Part shown: positions 38,097-52,358 of the stretch, one piece after another
Layout of the letters: each line of letters begins with the position of its first letter
How positions within the stretch are numbered: the first letter of the stretch is position 1
Assembly (NCBI RefSeq): GCF_002127325.2
Contig: NC_035433.2
Location: 148,988,570 to 149,052,569, forward strand
Reading direction: 5' to 3'
From: Helianthus annuus
Taxonomy: Eukaryota; Streptophyta; Magnoliopsida; Asterales; Asteraceae
Length of the DNA stretch: 64,000 nucleotides
The notes under the pieces: generated by a model
The model's input: only the letters and a program-made list of their open reading frames with translations
What the model was told of the DNA's origin: nothing
Database searches by the model: none
Program-made: the position numbers and the translations under genes

Positions 38097-40128
38097 TGTA
38101 ACACCCCGAAAATATAAATCTTTATATTAAAGATTTTAAACGAATAAATAAACAAGAGTCAACCAACTAAGAGTTTTAACCTAGTTAATTACAAGTCCTT
38201 AAATAAGTCATAATAGGGCTAAAACACTAAAACTTAAGGATCTACCAAAATTGAGGGTTTAAACTTGTCAAAAACTCAAATTATGTTACTAATAGTAACA
38301 AAACAAACCAAACATCCCAAAATTGGGAGTCTGGTCGATCAAAGAACAAGCAGGGGGCGACATCCCCCATTCCTAAACCCTAACATCAAGCAAATCTCTA
38401 AATTGAAGCCTCAAATCAGCCCTAAATCAAGTCTTGAACACGAATTAGTGATCCCCTTGTAGTGAGGATCATAAAGGTATGTAAAATCTTGATATTTTGT
38501 TCCATCTTGAATTCTAGGTTAAGTGTGAAAAACAAGAAATTCAACTTGATTGTTGATGCATGGCTGAAATTAGAAGGGTTATGAGGTTTAGGATCAAACC
38601 CTAGATGATTTCTTGACATAACCTTGTATGATACTTGTAGGGCTACATAATCCCCATTGTAGGTGAGTAGTGAACTCCAAGAAACTTGATAAATGCAGAA
38701 TTTAAAACTCTTGTTCTAGCACAATCTGAAATTTGGAAGTGATTTCTGAAATGTTAATGATAAGATATGTGCAAAGTCGTTTAATTAAAGTGAAATTCGA
38801 TGAAAATTACAAGATATGAACTTGGTAATGATTGTAGGAAAATCTGACCCGTTAGGTGTTTGTTGAAATGCCTAAGTGAGGATTTAAATGTAAAATGTTG
38901 ATAAAAACGCAGATTTGATAATGGTCCATAATGATGTGATTGTGGTCATAAAAAGAGTTCTAAACATGTTGTAAACTGAAATTTCTAGGCAAAGAGTCCG
39001 GATAGTCAAGCGGACAAGCCGAAGGGAATCCACGGGGAAAGGGCGTGCTCTAAAGGTACGAAAATACTGTTTCGTTACGTAAAGGTTGATTATCGTTTTT
39101 CTTTATGTCATAGTATAAAGCATGGTAAACAGGATAGACCCTTGAGTCACGAAAGAGACTTTGCGTCTTAAACAAGTGAACGGGTCAAAACAAGTGATAA
39201 GCATGAAATCTTGCATGTCCTGAATGGTGTGTAAATTCAGCACCCAAACGGGTCAAACAAGTTTTGGTAATAAGCACGAAGCAAGACATTATTACATAAT
39301 GCATGATTTACATGACGTGTAAGCCGTGTAGCTAACACCATAAGCAAATTAAGAAACTTTGCTATTAATATAGGAATTAAAGTTTAGATATTTGATGCAT
39401 GACAATAGCACAAACGACTAACTAAATGCCTTGTAATTTAGTTTGTAAGCTAATCCGTAGACATGCCCTCATGAGAATAGTTGAGTATTATCATAAGTAA
39501 AATACAAGTATGGAGAAATTAGCCCAGTCGCTTAACATTTTATGTGAGATTAAGCTGATTGACGCTCGAAAATAACCAGCAAAACTGCATTTGAAACAAG
39601 GGGGTTTTGTACAGGGCACACCGTAAATTACGGTGGTACCGTAATTTACGGTGGCCAGTATACTGCTACGGTGGGAACCTACTGGTTTACGGTAGGTCCC
39701 AAATTGTCCAGAAGCCACCGTAATTTACGGTGACACCGTAAATTACGGTGGAGCCCAGCTTGATGTGATTTCTATTTTTATCTCTCGAATAACGTGTTCG
39801 AATTTGATAGAATACGTAAAATCTTAGAACCATAATGCTAATGCTTGTTTAAAATATTTAGTTTTCAAGTACCAAGAAAAAGGATGATGATCAAGCAACC
39901 GAGTCGAACCGAACACATATATTATAACGCTTCCGCACTTGATCTTTTGCTTTGTAACTATGTAGCTACTCGTAGTTTTACCTTGAACATCGTTTGGTAG
40001 GTTAAACATGTGAATGATGTAACTAGTTGGTTTTTAAATCTTCAAAACATTTTGTAAACTCTGAAGTTTTGGCACGAAATGTATGGTTCTAACTTATAAA
40101 CAATTAGTATTATAAACTGGGTCTTACA
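38097..40128 (+). repeat. 3' LTR of element D
   Basis: Same length as the 5' LTR, with about nine substitutions. It contains the same palindrome cluster at about 39617-39762. Confidence 0.92.
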
Positions 40129-40218
40129 CTTATCTATACATATCATCTGATATTATCGTTTTTCAAATGGTTTACAAAGCAAGACAAATTACAAGGTTCA
40201 TGACTGACTGTTATTAAA

Positions 40219-40560
40219 CATTGCGTTTTAGAAAACATACATTTTAAGTGTTTTCTGGCCATTGCGTTTTAGAAATAAGGCATTTGTTTGTGTTTTTAGT
40301 GCATTGCGTTTTAGGTAAAACACATTTTTATGTGTTTTTAGTCCATTGCGTTTTAGAAAGTACATTTTCTTTTGAGTTTTTAGGCTATTGCGTTTTAGAA
40401 ATAAGACATTTCTTTGTGTTTTCTGGCCATTGCGTGTTACAAATAAGACATTTCTTTGTGTTTTTTGGTGCATTGCGTTTTAGAAAAATGCCATTTTTAG
40501 GTTTTTTTTCATTGCGTTTTACGTAACTGAGGGTTTTTCTATTGCGTTTTACGCAACTGG
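40219..40560. repeat. 42-bp tandem repeat, right block
   Basis: About eight units begin CATTGCGTTTTA at 41-43 bp spacing. Because 42 is a multiple of three, several frames stay open through the block on both strands. These repeats of KTQ..LKRN-like peptides are artefacts. It is the continuation of the block at 4468-4612. Confidence 0.8.
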
Positions 40561-41071
40561 GTTTATTTTTATTTTTTTGAAAATATAGCAATAGTATACT
40601 CGTTTTAAAGATTAAAAAACGCTCGTTTTTTTGTGCAATTTTTATATAAAAATAATGTCGTATGAAAGAGTTATTAACGTTTAAAAAATGGGGGGGGGGG
40701 GAATTGGAGGAGAGAGAAACTATTGGCTTGGATTGACTAGAATGCCCCTAAACAAACTCACGCGCCTATTTTCTTCCTTTCAATTTCCATCATTTAATCT
40801 TAGCCCTTGATTAACTAAATGGATGGTCAATATCACTTACTAGCCTTTCTAGCCAAATAAACTTTCTATTATATCTCCACACTGTTTGTGATTAAGACAC
40901 TTGTTTAGGAAATGGTGTAGAAAGAGAGAAAGAGGTGAAGAGAGGAAAATGGGGAACACAGTATTAATAAAGTGGGTATTTAGTTGGGTTTTTAATTAAG
41001 AAAATGTTTTAATGAAAAGTAATTGGACAAAACTACCCATGTACAAAAAGACAAAAAACACGTGTTGTAAC

Positions 41072-41559
41072 TAGGGGTGCACATGAGCCGAGCCCGAACT
41101 CGACCAGGCTCGAGCTCGAGCTCGTTTAACATATGAAAGCTCAAGCTCGAGCTCGGCTCGATTCGAGCTTTATTTCTAAAGCTCGAGCTCGGCTCGAAGG
41201 TAATTTTTCAAGCTCGAACTCGGCTCGGGCTCGACTCGTTTAGTATTTATTAATTAATTTATATTAATTATAATTATTATTATACATATAATTTAGTTAT
41301 TTTTTTATATTATATAAATGGTAATTATTATTATATAAATATATGTTTAATATATTAATAAAAAAATATATAAACAGAAAGCTCGATTAGGCTCGCGAGC
41401 CGGCTCGAGCTCGATAAGCTAAGCTCGGGCTCGTTTACTAAACAAGCTTGTTTTTAGGCTCGGGCTCGAGCTCGAACTCGTTTAAGCTCGGCTCGTTCGA
41501 GCTTTTTTTCGAGCCGAGCTCTAGTAGCTCGCGAGTAGCTCGCCTCGTTTGCACCCCTA
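41072..41559. mobile_element. hAT-type MITE in the right TIR of the outer MULE
   Basis: A 488-bp element has termini TAGGGGTGCACATGAGC and the inverted TAGGGGTGCAAACGAGGC. An exact 8-bp duplication GTTGTAAC is at 41064-41071 and 41560-41567. The interior is rich in GCTCGAGCTCG words with a central AT-rich stretch. The 8-bp duplication and TIR identify the hAT superfamily. Non-coding. Confidence 0.88.
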
Positions 41560-41717
41560 GTTGTAACAGTAAAAAATGAGACTTTTTGAGATTTTGACTA
41601 AAATGACAACAAAATGCAAACCACAGAAACCCAGATTTAAAAAGTTTGAGATTTGAACTAAAATAGCAAAACTGCCCAAACCACAGGGACCAAAATGACA
41701 GCTTACTCAAAACAAAA

Positions 41718-42910
41718 TGTGATACAATTATACGGTTACATAACCGTATTATACATCACAAACAATATGTGATATACAATTCTATTCTATTCTAATAATT
41801 ATCAACTTAAATTTGCTTTACCTGCATGGTATAATTTTGGAGTTTTATTTAACAAACATTTCATGAATGGTAGCTACTAATGAAATGAGATATATTAAAA
41901 TGCAGATAAATCACACATCTTATAAAACAAAATAGACTTGTTCCTTTACATATGTCTGAAAAATGACCATTTCTATATTTGTTAACCATATAAAGTTTAC
42001 TTTCGTAGACGGTACTGTTCTTCACCCTGATGAACCACAAATTTAAGCTCGAAACTCCTTATTTAGGTTAATAAAATATATTATTGCATTCATTTGTTTT
42101 CTTAATTTAACCACAAATGCTTGATTTTAATATAATTGTTCATATCAATTGTTCTAATATAATTCAGTCTCTGTGTTCAAACATATTCAATCTTTCTGCA
42201 AAGTCAAAAAATACAAAACCACAAACAAACAGATTAAATATTTCTGTTCAATTCAAGTTTAATTCAAAGAAACCTTGAAATCATAAACAAAGGGCAAGTT
42301 CCATATTAAAAATTAACCAAATATACTATGAGATTACACATAGTTCAACCCCTCTGTTCGGTCCATTATGATTCAAAATTCTTACTTTAAAACCATGAAA
42401 TCCTCAATATTGGTTGGGTCGAAGTCTGGATGAAGTCGATGGATTCAGTTCATCATTTTAAAACTATGATTCAATTAGTTTAAATGGCGTTGGCAGATGA
42501 TTCAATGTGTAGGTGGAGTACGATCGATTATGTGTAAAAGGTTTCACTAGCGTGGCGGAGGTCGATGGATTCTGATTCAGTTGGCAACAACAGAGAAGGA
42601 TAATGATTCTTTGGTTTAGCGATGGCTTACCAAAACGGCGCTTTTGATACAATCGGGAGAGACTAGGGTGCCGCAAAGATATTTTATCTTGTTGAAGATG
42701 AAAGGGCGTCACATCTTATTCGAATTCATTAAAGTGAAATGAGATGTCAGGATACACAAAGTCCTTTTTCTTTCCTAATTAATAAAATAATAAACAAATA
42801 AATCAAAATACCAATTTGGTAAATAGTTTTTCACTAATTTCTGTCAGTAACACTAGTTTGAAAATAAACTCTTAGTATAACACCCACTTTAAATACCAAA
42901 AATAAAGAGA
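41718..42910. other. Intergenic, AT-rich, nothing recognised
   Basis: No gene or repeat boundary could be supported here. The 82-codon minus-strand frame at 42464-42712 has no recognisable motif. Confidence 0.5.
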
Positions 42911-43272
42911 TATTTTAAAGAGTGAATTTCAAGGATTGTCTTTTATCTTTATACCAATTTTCAAGCGCTGTCCTTTATGTTCAAAATTGACGAGTTTTGT
43001 ACTTTATGTTTTCAAATCATACACGTTTTGTCGTTTAGGTCTAACCCAATTAGTTTTTTCAATACAATTTGGTCATGTGCTTTGCACAAGATGGCATTTT
43101 TGTCAATTCAGGGACTAATTGTGTAGATAATATAAACTCCAAACTCTCTCTCTCTCAAACCCTTTCTCTCACTAAACTCTCTCCCTCTTCTCTCTCACAG
43201 AAAACACCACCTCCCCACCTGCCACCATCTTTCATCAACCTTCACCGCCCACCATATGGATCTGGATCTTGA

Positions 43273-43640
43273 TCACATCTCTCCTGCTTGAGAGGGTCTC
43301 ACAGGCATCTCTCTTCGAGCGGCAGTGCAAGCTCGGATGGTGTTAGCGCTGGCAGAAAGTCCTGGATTAGTTTGTACCGGTGTAGGTCCCTGAGTGGTGA
43401 CTTGTCCCCCTTGATGTTGTGGCATTGGATTAGTATAGATCCCCAGTAGCTTCAGTGACATTGGCGGCTTTAAGGTATGCCTTAACTTCGTTCCAATTGA
43501 GAAGATTTTCATCTAGATGACATCACGCAAAGTATGACACTCTTCGATGGTACGACCTGTGTATCGGTGAAATGGACAGAACTTTGAATAGTCGAGACCG
43601 CGAGGCCAGGGGAGTGCTTTATCTCTGGGCAGAGAAAGGT
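43273..43640 (-). pseudogene. Ty3-type gag fragment inside the Pack-MULE
   Basis: On the minus strand, codons read LDYSKFCPFHRYTGRTIEEC followed by HTLRDVI, the Cys-His-His-Cys type segment found in gag proteins of several plant Ty3 lineages. A stop follows, then a further open segment (MKIFSIGTKLRHTLKPP...) that may be the downstream spacer. It is only a fragment. Confidence 0.55.
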
Positions 43641-43974
43641 CATGAAGTATTCCAGTTGGCATCCTTACTTTCTTTGCTGGTCGACCTTATCCCCTTTCAA
43701 CCCAACAGGATCAAACACTAAATTATGTTCAATAATAATCTTCTAACCCTTCAATCCTCATCAATCAATCACAATTCACCATTCCATGATCTTCGAATCA
43801 AATTGGGTAATCATCTTTTTCAACATCTTTATATTAATTTAGGGCTGTACATGTCAATTTCTTGTAAATTTATGTTCATAAATAGTTTATAAATAATCAC
43901 GATTTGTGTAATTAAAGTCCTGTGTATGCTCCAATTGATGTAATTTTGATTAATTTATATCAAATTTGATGTGG

Positions 43975-44148
43975 CGAGATCAAGGCAGAGATAAGATCCA
44001 GCTCCGAAAGAATCAATCAAGAATTAGGAACTCCGGCTACACGCCTGTTGTGCTTATCGATAAACCACTTAGTTTAACCGAAAAGGCGGCGTATTATACC
44101 ATCTCTAAGGCTGCAATAGTGACAACTATCCGCGATGGTATGGATGTG
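43975..44148 (+). pseudogene. Fragment of a trehalose-phosphate synthase exon (class II type)
   Basis: The frame reads SGYTPVVLIDKPLSLTEKAA then YYTISKAAIVTTIRDGMDV. Plant trehalose-6-phosphate synthase-like proteins have a GYxPVVxIDxPxxxxEKxAYYxIAExxxVTAVRDGMNL segment in the glucosyltransferase domain, and the match covers about 45 residues. It then runs into Gly-rich repeats and a stop. It is captured exon material with no neighbouring exons, so it cannot make an enzyme. Confidence 0.7.
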
Positions 44149-44437
44149 GATGGAGGTTGATTAGTAGTGGCAGGTGGTGAAGGCGGCGGTTGATGGAGGT
44201 GGAGGTGGAGGTAGGGTGGGGTGGGTGGTGGCAGGTTGTGATGGAGGTGGATTGGAGGTGGTGATGGGTGGAAGAGATCAAAATTGAATTGACAAAAATG
44301 CCCTAATGTGTCAAGCACAAAACGTGTATGATTTGAAAACATAAAGTACAAAACTCGTCAATTTTCAATATAAAGGATAACGCCTGAAAATGGATATAAA
44401 GATAAATGACAATTCTTGAAATTCACTGTATTTTAAA

Positions 44438-45226
44438 TGTAAACAAAAATATTCAGTAGCATACACATTATAGTATAGCAATGAATTGGTGATCAAATCT
44501 AAATTTTATAGAAAAGTAAGTATACAAATTAAAACATGAACAAAAGACATAATCAGTATATATAATTAACTATTTTAAAAAGTACTCTATAACTTTAAAA
44601 AAACTTACCATGATCAAAAATGGATGGTAAAAATCTTATCATCTTTTTACCATGATGGGTTGGGGATAAAACGATACCCGTCTTTTGTGTGCACCAAGGT
44701 AACAAAAATGATCCCTAATATGGGTGGACGGTTAACTTTTTAGTTTTATTTAAGTAGTGTAAAATGGTCAAAGTACCTTATAAATGGAACATAAAAAAAA
44801 CTAAAGCTAAAAATTAATATAACACCCTCTTTAATCTAATTATCTAAATCACCAATAAACTCTATCCCATTACTATCACTACCCACCACTCCACCACTGT
44901 TGACGACCTGAACAACTCCCTTCTCCTTCAAGAGCTATTTCTATCTCTCAAGATCTTCGGTTCAGTTTTTCGCCCGCTACCCTTAAGAACCAAACCTTAC
45001 GTGGTCCACTGAGACTAAAAATATTAAACATATAACATAACAATTACGTATTTGATAATAATCATCATAATAATACTAGTAATAATAATAACTCTAATAT
45101 AAGATATAAAGTTAACATCATAAACCAAAAATTACAATACAAATTACAAACCATAAACTATGGTCCCACTTGTTTAATTAAGTTGAAACCTCGAAATTTT
45201 AGAACTCATAAGTGTTATGTTATCAC
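44438..45226. other. Intergenic, AT-rich
   Basis: Low-complexity AT-rich DNA with short TAATAATAA runs near 45055-45095. No supported gene. Confidence 0.5.
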
Positions 45227-45229
45227 TAA

Positions 45230-45539
45230 GGGCACACGGGGCGGATGGTTTATAACGAGTTATAGGGAAAATCAACGAGTGATAAAAAGAAAAGTCCCAC
45301 CCCGCCCTTAAGTTTATAACGAGTGATAGAAGCACGCGTGAGAAAATTAACGCCGTGATAAATTGATTGTGTGTGATGAATTGTTGGTTGGGGGGAAATT
45401 GTTGGGTGTGGTGGTGAGTGATGACTACCCCCACTAAAAAAAGTTGTGAGTTATAGAAAAATGGTTAATGACGTGGCGGAACTTAATTGGATATTGTGAG
45501 TGATGGAAAAATGGTCACTAGTAACCACCCCCTCTCCCC
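45230..45539. mobile_element. Harbinger-like MITE
   Basis: The ends GGGCACACGGGGCGG and CCACCCCCTCTCCCC are imperfect inverted repeats. TAA lies on each side (45227-45229 and 45540-45542). The interior repeats TTATAACGAGT/GAGTGATAG words. Non-coding. Confidence 0.6.
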
Positions 45540-45847
45540 TAATGAAACCCAATAAACATGCAAAGATCAAAGAATGCAGTCGCTTATTTTTTACATTTAA
45601 GGTTCCATTCACAATACAATGACGGTTGTGACTTGTGAATTTCGGGGGTTAAGGTTTTTTCCTCCATTTCTAATAAACAAAACAAACGGGAAGCTGATGG
45701 AATTGGTACCGTATGAAAACCATGGAATCAGAACACATCTCTTATATTGATCAATTTGTATAGTTAGGTTTACAAATAAATCATTCTATTTAATTATAAG
45801 CCTAATAACTTAATCACCAAGAAAACCTATTTGACTCAAACTAGGAC

Positions 45848-46691
45848 TAGGGCTGTAAACGAACCGAACGAACACGAACAAGGCCTTGTTCGTGTTCGTT
45901 CGTTAAGGAAATAATGTGTTCATGAACGGTTCATGAACACTTACCGAACGAGATTTTATGTTCGTGTTCGTTCGTTAAGGAAACGAGAGTGTTCACGAAC
46001 GGTTCACGAACACAAATAAATTTGGCCAACGCGACGAAGGATAAAGGTGGATGGCCCATAGAGTAGCACTGGAACTTGAATCCCTTATTGTCAGTGGCGG
46101 AGTAGAGTGTTAGTAGGGGTAGCACGGGCTACCCCTCAACCCTGTCTCCGTAGTGTAAAAATACCCCTTAACTCCATTTCCGTAGTGTAAAAATACCCCT
46201 TAACTCCGTTTCCGTTATATAAAGGATACTCCTGATCCTAAAAAAAATAGGATACCCCTAACTTTTTGGCCTAGTTCCGCCACTGCTTATTGTGGCGGAG
46301 GTTGATCGTATTCGTCGATGTAAATAATGAGAAAGGAAAAGGAAATGATACATAAACAAAGTGAAATAAAGTTTTCTAGTTTAATTGTTATGGTAAAAAA
46401 ATAAATAAAAGTTTAATAATATAAAAAGTATAGATAGAATATATGAAAGTACAAAAATCTTTAATAAACACAAACATACGAACATAATCGAACGCATATA
46501 AAATGAACGAAAGTTCACTAACACAATTGAACGAACAAGACCTATGTTCATGTTTGTTCATTTAACTAATCGAACGAAATTTCTTGTTCTTGTTCATGTT
46601 CGTTCGTTTATTAAATGAACGAACATAAACGAACTTCCCGCCGAACAGTTCACGAACTGTTCGCTGAACGTTCGGTTCGTTTACAGCCCTA
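45848..46691. mobile_element. hAT-type MITE carrying a second MITE
   Basis: The TIR TAGGGCTGTAAACGAACCGA is present at both ends. An exact 8-bp duplication ACTAGGAC lies at 45840-45847 and 46692-46699. The interior is rich in GAACGAACA / TGTTCGTTCG words. Without the nested 194-bp element it is about 640 bp. Confidence 0.88.
46092..46285. mobile_element. Nested 194-bp hAT-type MITE
   Basis: The TIR CAGTGGCGGA pairs with TCCGCCACTG. An exact 8-bp duplication CTTATTGT lies at 46084-46091 and 46286-46293. Three copies of a unit containing TCCGTAGTGTAAAAATACCCC (or close variants) lie within. It is inserted in the 844-bp hAT MITE. Confidence 0.88.
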
Positions 46692-46699
46692 ACTAGGAC

Positions 46700-47532
46700 T
46701 AAAAAACTATCTCAAAAAACCTCCTAGTTTATAACCCGATCATCTTTTACCCGAGCTTTGTAAGTCGGTCACTTACACATAATATGTAAGATCAGTCTAA
46801 CAAAAGCTAATATTTAACGGTACCCTATCCTCCAATTAGGCTCATTCTTCCGATCACCGTTTAAGGGTTTTTTTTTCAAATTTTATCGACATTATATTTT
46901 CCAATTCCAACAAGGTCGTCGAATGTTTTTGAGATCACATCTTCCAACTTTATACTGTCTTTGCAGTGGTATAAAATATGGAGGTTTAGACACTGGACGA
47001 TGGAAACTAATAGATATCTAACTGTAAAAGTTGAGATGGTTTGATTTTGCGTCGAGAGTAGAGTGATTGATAATTTGGGAAGAGAAAATCGGTGGTATGT
47101 CTTTATATAGTTTTTTATTCTAAATTAATAAATAATACATAAACGTGTATAATTAAAGTTTGAAATGCTAAAAAAACCCGACTACTTTTAAAAAAGTGTA
47201 AACTTTCAAAAATATAACTTTTTAAGTATTGTATATTTACAAACTTTTAAAAATATAACTTTTAAGTATTGTATACATATAATGTTTTATAGTAAACTTT
47301 GTTTTGCTTCATTTTAAATAGACGACATAAACCTTGTTTTCTCACTTGTATGTTTCTTCTTATTTTTGTTATTGTGTATTATAAACAATATCACTATCGG
47401 TATAACCAACCATGGCCTGCAAATTTTAACAAAACACATCACCATCATGATGTGATGACTTGTTCTAACTTGTCCACTTATGAAAATCCTAGATTCCTCA
47501 GGCTCAAATTCGCAATATAAGACTCCATCCCC
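46700..47532. other. Upstream region of the AP2/ERF gene
   Basis: AT-rich, with a direct repeat of a unit (AAAAATATAACTTTTTAAGTA) at about 47209-47272. No other gene is seen. The promoter of the downstream transcription factor must lie here, but no element stands out. Confidence 0.4.
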
Positions 47533-48471
47533 ATGATTCATCACAAACTATACTTAATCGAACCGCCCCCTAACATGATGCAGCCAGCGGGAAAGGGAAG
47601 AAGAAAGTTGCCAAACTCTAGAGGACATCCAAAGTATGTTGGGGTGCGACAACGGCCGTCAGGGCGATGGGTCGCGGAGATAAAGGACTCGTTGCAGAAG
47701 GTCCGCTTATGGCTAGGGACTTTTGACACAGCTGAGGATGCTGCCCAGGCATATGACCAAGCAGCCCGAACACTGCGTGGGGCTAATGCGCGTACCAACT
47801 TTGAACTGCCCAATAGTGTGAATGCTCTTACGTGTTTGCCTGAACCATTTTCGTTTGAAGAAGCATGTGGTATGGAGGGTGGTGAGGGAGGGATTCTTGG
47901 TGCACTTAAAGCTAAGCTGTATAAAAAGGACGGTCCAGACCATGCTAAAACGATGTTACAACCAATGTGTTTAAACAATACAAGAAAGAGAAAAGCCCCA
48001 CAGATGGAGGCACCCTCACCTCCTAAACAACCGGCGAGCAACGAACCCATAAGTATTGACTGCTTGCCAGCTCTTCAGAATCAAAACCATGACCACCAAG
48101 CTCGTGATGCTATTGAACTTGCAAGTCCAAACCGCTATGACGGTTCGCAATGTTGCTACGAGCCTCTGCTGCCAGCAACTGTCCCATGGTCTACTGAAAT
48201 CCCATGGCTAGAAACTCCAAACACTAGCAACCAAGTCGCAAATATTTCAAGCAGCTTGTTTGACACAAATCTCATGGATTCCTTGTGGCCAGTTTCAGCT
48301 GAAGCTAACCAAGTAACAAGAAGCCAGTTAACTGGAATTGGGGGTTGGCCATTGGGTCAACAGGTGGTGCAAAGTGACCATGGTTGGGATGGTTGCGGTT
48401 CAGCTCAATCTGCTAACAACGTTGCAGCCAATTGGGATCCCTTAGTTTATATAAATTCAGTTTTAAGTTGA
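47533..48471 (+). CDS. AP2/ERF-domain transcription factor
   Basis: A single-exon frame of 312 codons. The Met at 47575 or 47578 ([13 protein letters not shown]) is a more likely start than 47533. One AP2/ERF DNA-binding domain spans about residues 36-93: [18 protein letters not shown], the [19 protein letters not shown] helix region and [10 protein letters not shown] basic stretch precedes it ([14 protein letters not shown]), suited to nuclear localisation. The domain has the WLG and AEDAA hallmarks and is single, so it is ERF/DREB type rather than AP2 type. The C-terminal half is Gln/Asn/Ser-rich, with an acidic Trp-containing segment ([12 protein letters not shown]) that could activate transcription. 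It faces the BOR gene tail to tail. Subgroup not assigned. Confidence 0.9.
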   Translation: MIHHKLYLIEPPPNMMQPAGKGRRKLPNSRGHPKYVGVRQRPSGRWVAEIKDSLQKVRLWLGTFDTAEDAAQAYDQAARTLRGANARTNFELPNSVNALTCLPEPFSFEEACGMEGGEGGILGALKAKLYKKDGPDHAKTMLQPMCLNNTRKRKAPQMEAPSPPKQPASNEPISIDCLPALQNQNHDHQARDAIELASPNRYDGSQCCYEPLLPATVPWSTEIPWLETPNTSNQVANISSSLFDTNLMDSLWPVSAEANQVTRSQLTGIGGWPLGQQVVQSDHGWDGCGSAQSANNVAANWDPLVYINSVLS

Positions 48472-48474
48472 CAT

Positions 48475-49013
48475 AATACAGTTTTTAGGTTAACCAACTA
48501 ATTAATTTATAAAAAGATTTCGACATTCAAATGGAAGATCATATAATAGGCATGCTTCCCTTTATCTAAACCTAAAAGTAATTAATGTGCTACACACTAA
48601 AAGTTCAATGTGTATAAAAAGCTTACTGTGCAGAACCCACAATTTTCATAGCTTGGGATCATCTGATCTTTTCCCTTAATGTATGATATATGCTTCAAAT
48701 TCCATTGTCATCAATCAGCAGTACTATCGAGCGAACTCTATTCTTACAAATCTTTGGTTAAGAGATTCTTGATATATGCATTGATCATACTATTCTAGGC
48801 TAGTGAATCACCATTCTGAGGGTCAACCTGAAACAATTATGTAGTTGCATCAATTGTTGTTGACTAGTTTATGTTTGTTATGGTTTCAGATAGAGGTAGC
48901 GAGTTTGACCTATTTAATGATCAATGGATCAATTCAGATAAAATAAAAAGATTTAGCTAAAATGGTTGACCCAACCCGACCCAACTACCCATTTGTATGA
49001 GAAGTAAAAACAA
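48475..49013. other. Convergent intergenic spacer
   Basis: It holds the 3' flanks of the AP2/ERF gene (+) and the BOR gene (-). No further ORF or RNA gene is recognised. Confidence 0.5.

Positions 49014-52358
<3,345 letters not shown>

Larger units (their letters stand above)
31330..40128 (+). mobile_element. LTR retrotransposon D (Ty3/gypsy), nearly intact
   Basis: The LTRs are 31330-33361 and 38097-40128, both 2032 bp, TGTAACACCCC...GGTCTTACA, with about nine differences by eye. The target duplication CTTAT is at 31325-31329 and 40129-40133. A primer-binding-site-like TTGGTAATCAGAGCC is at 33364-33378. This resembles the tRNA-Met complement with one extra base. The purine tract ends at 38096. 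The coding part is one gag-pol frame broken by a single in-frame TGA at 33835-33837. It inserted in unit E. Confidence 0.93.
4664..40210 (+). mobile_element. Unit E: probable solo LTR or LTR-like element, split by later insertions
   Basis: After removing elements A, C and D, the pieces 4664-5562, 23670-23708, 29321-31329 and 40134-40210 read as one unit of about 3 kb with no coding capacity. A 5-bp repeat TTATT lies at 4659-4663 and 40211-40215. Joining the flanks restores the surrounding sequence plausibly. LTR-like traits are the starting TG, U3-type palindromes at 5425-5475 (GGCGGCCCGCC, ATGCGGGCCGCAT) and a GGTGAGT-containing leader-like stretch near 30115. The 3' terminus ends ACTG rather than CA, which is non-canonical. 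An imperfect duplication of about 125 bp lies at 4790-5070. The call and borders are tentative. Confidence 0.4.
3778..40882. mobile_element. Second, inner Mutator-like element
   Basis: A perfect 9-bp duplication TGTTTGTGA lies at 3769-3777 and 40883-40891. Just inside it are inverted termini: TGGAAAAGATC..AAGTTTATTTTGGCTAGG on the left, and the reverse complement of CTAGCCAAATAAACTT on the right. Net of later insertions it holds a GC-rich palindromic stretch (4277-4335) and two blocks of a 42-bp tandem repeat. No transposase is seen. It sits inside the outer MULE and is itself split by unit E. Confidence 0.7.
2834..41708. mobile_element. Outer Mutator-like element (Pack-MULE shell) enclosing a 37-kb nest
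   Basis: Left end 2834-3060 and right end 40985-41708 are long inverted repeats of each other; the right copy is interrupted by a hAT MITE. Both ends begin with GAGTAA(A/G)CTG. A perfect 9-bp duplication AAAACAAAA flanks the unit at 2825-2833 and 41709-41717. With the inner insertions removed, only about 1.3 kb remains: the two TIRs plus a captured exon of a CASP-like gene at 3316-3536. No transposase is visible, so it is a non-autonomous Pack-MULE. The match of TIRs and target duplication across 38.9 kb shows that everything between accumulated by later nested insertion. Confidence 0.85.
42920..44428. mobile_element. Pack-MULE with captured gene fragments
   Basis: Long inverted termini start (G/C)AGTGAATTTCAAG. 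Both contain GACGAGTTTTGTACTTTATG, at about 42990-43007 and inverted at about 44343-44362. An exact 9-bp duplication TATTTTAAA is at 42911-42919 and 44429-44437. Between the TIRs lie a retrotransposon gag fragment (minus) and a trehalose-phosphate-synthase fragment (plus). No transposase is seen. Confidence 0.85.

Noticed and set aside
40228..40591. Repetitive KTQ/LKRN-like peptide frames
   Set aside because: They come from a 42-bp tandem repeat whose length is a multiple of three; open frames arise in several registers.
47541..48050. 169-codon frame antisense to the AP2/ERF gene
   Set aside because: It is the complement of the conserved AP2 domain region, with no motif of its own.
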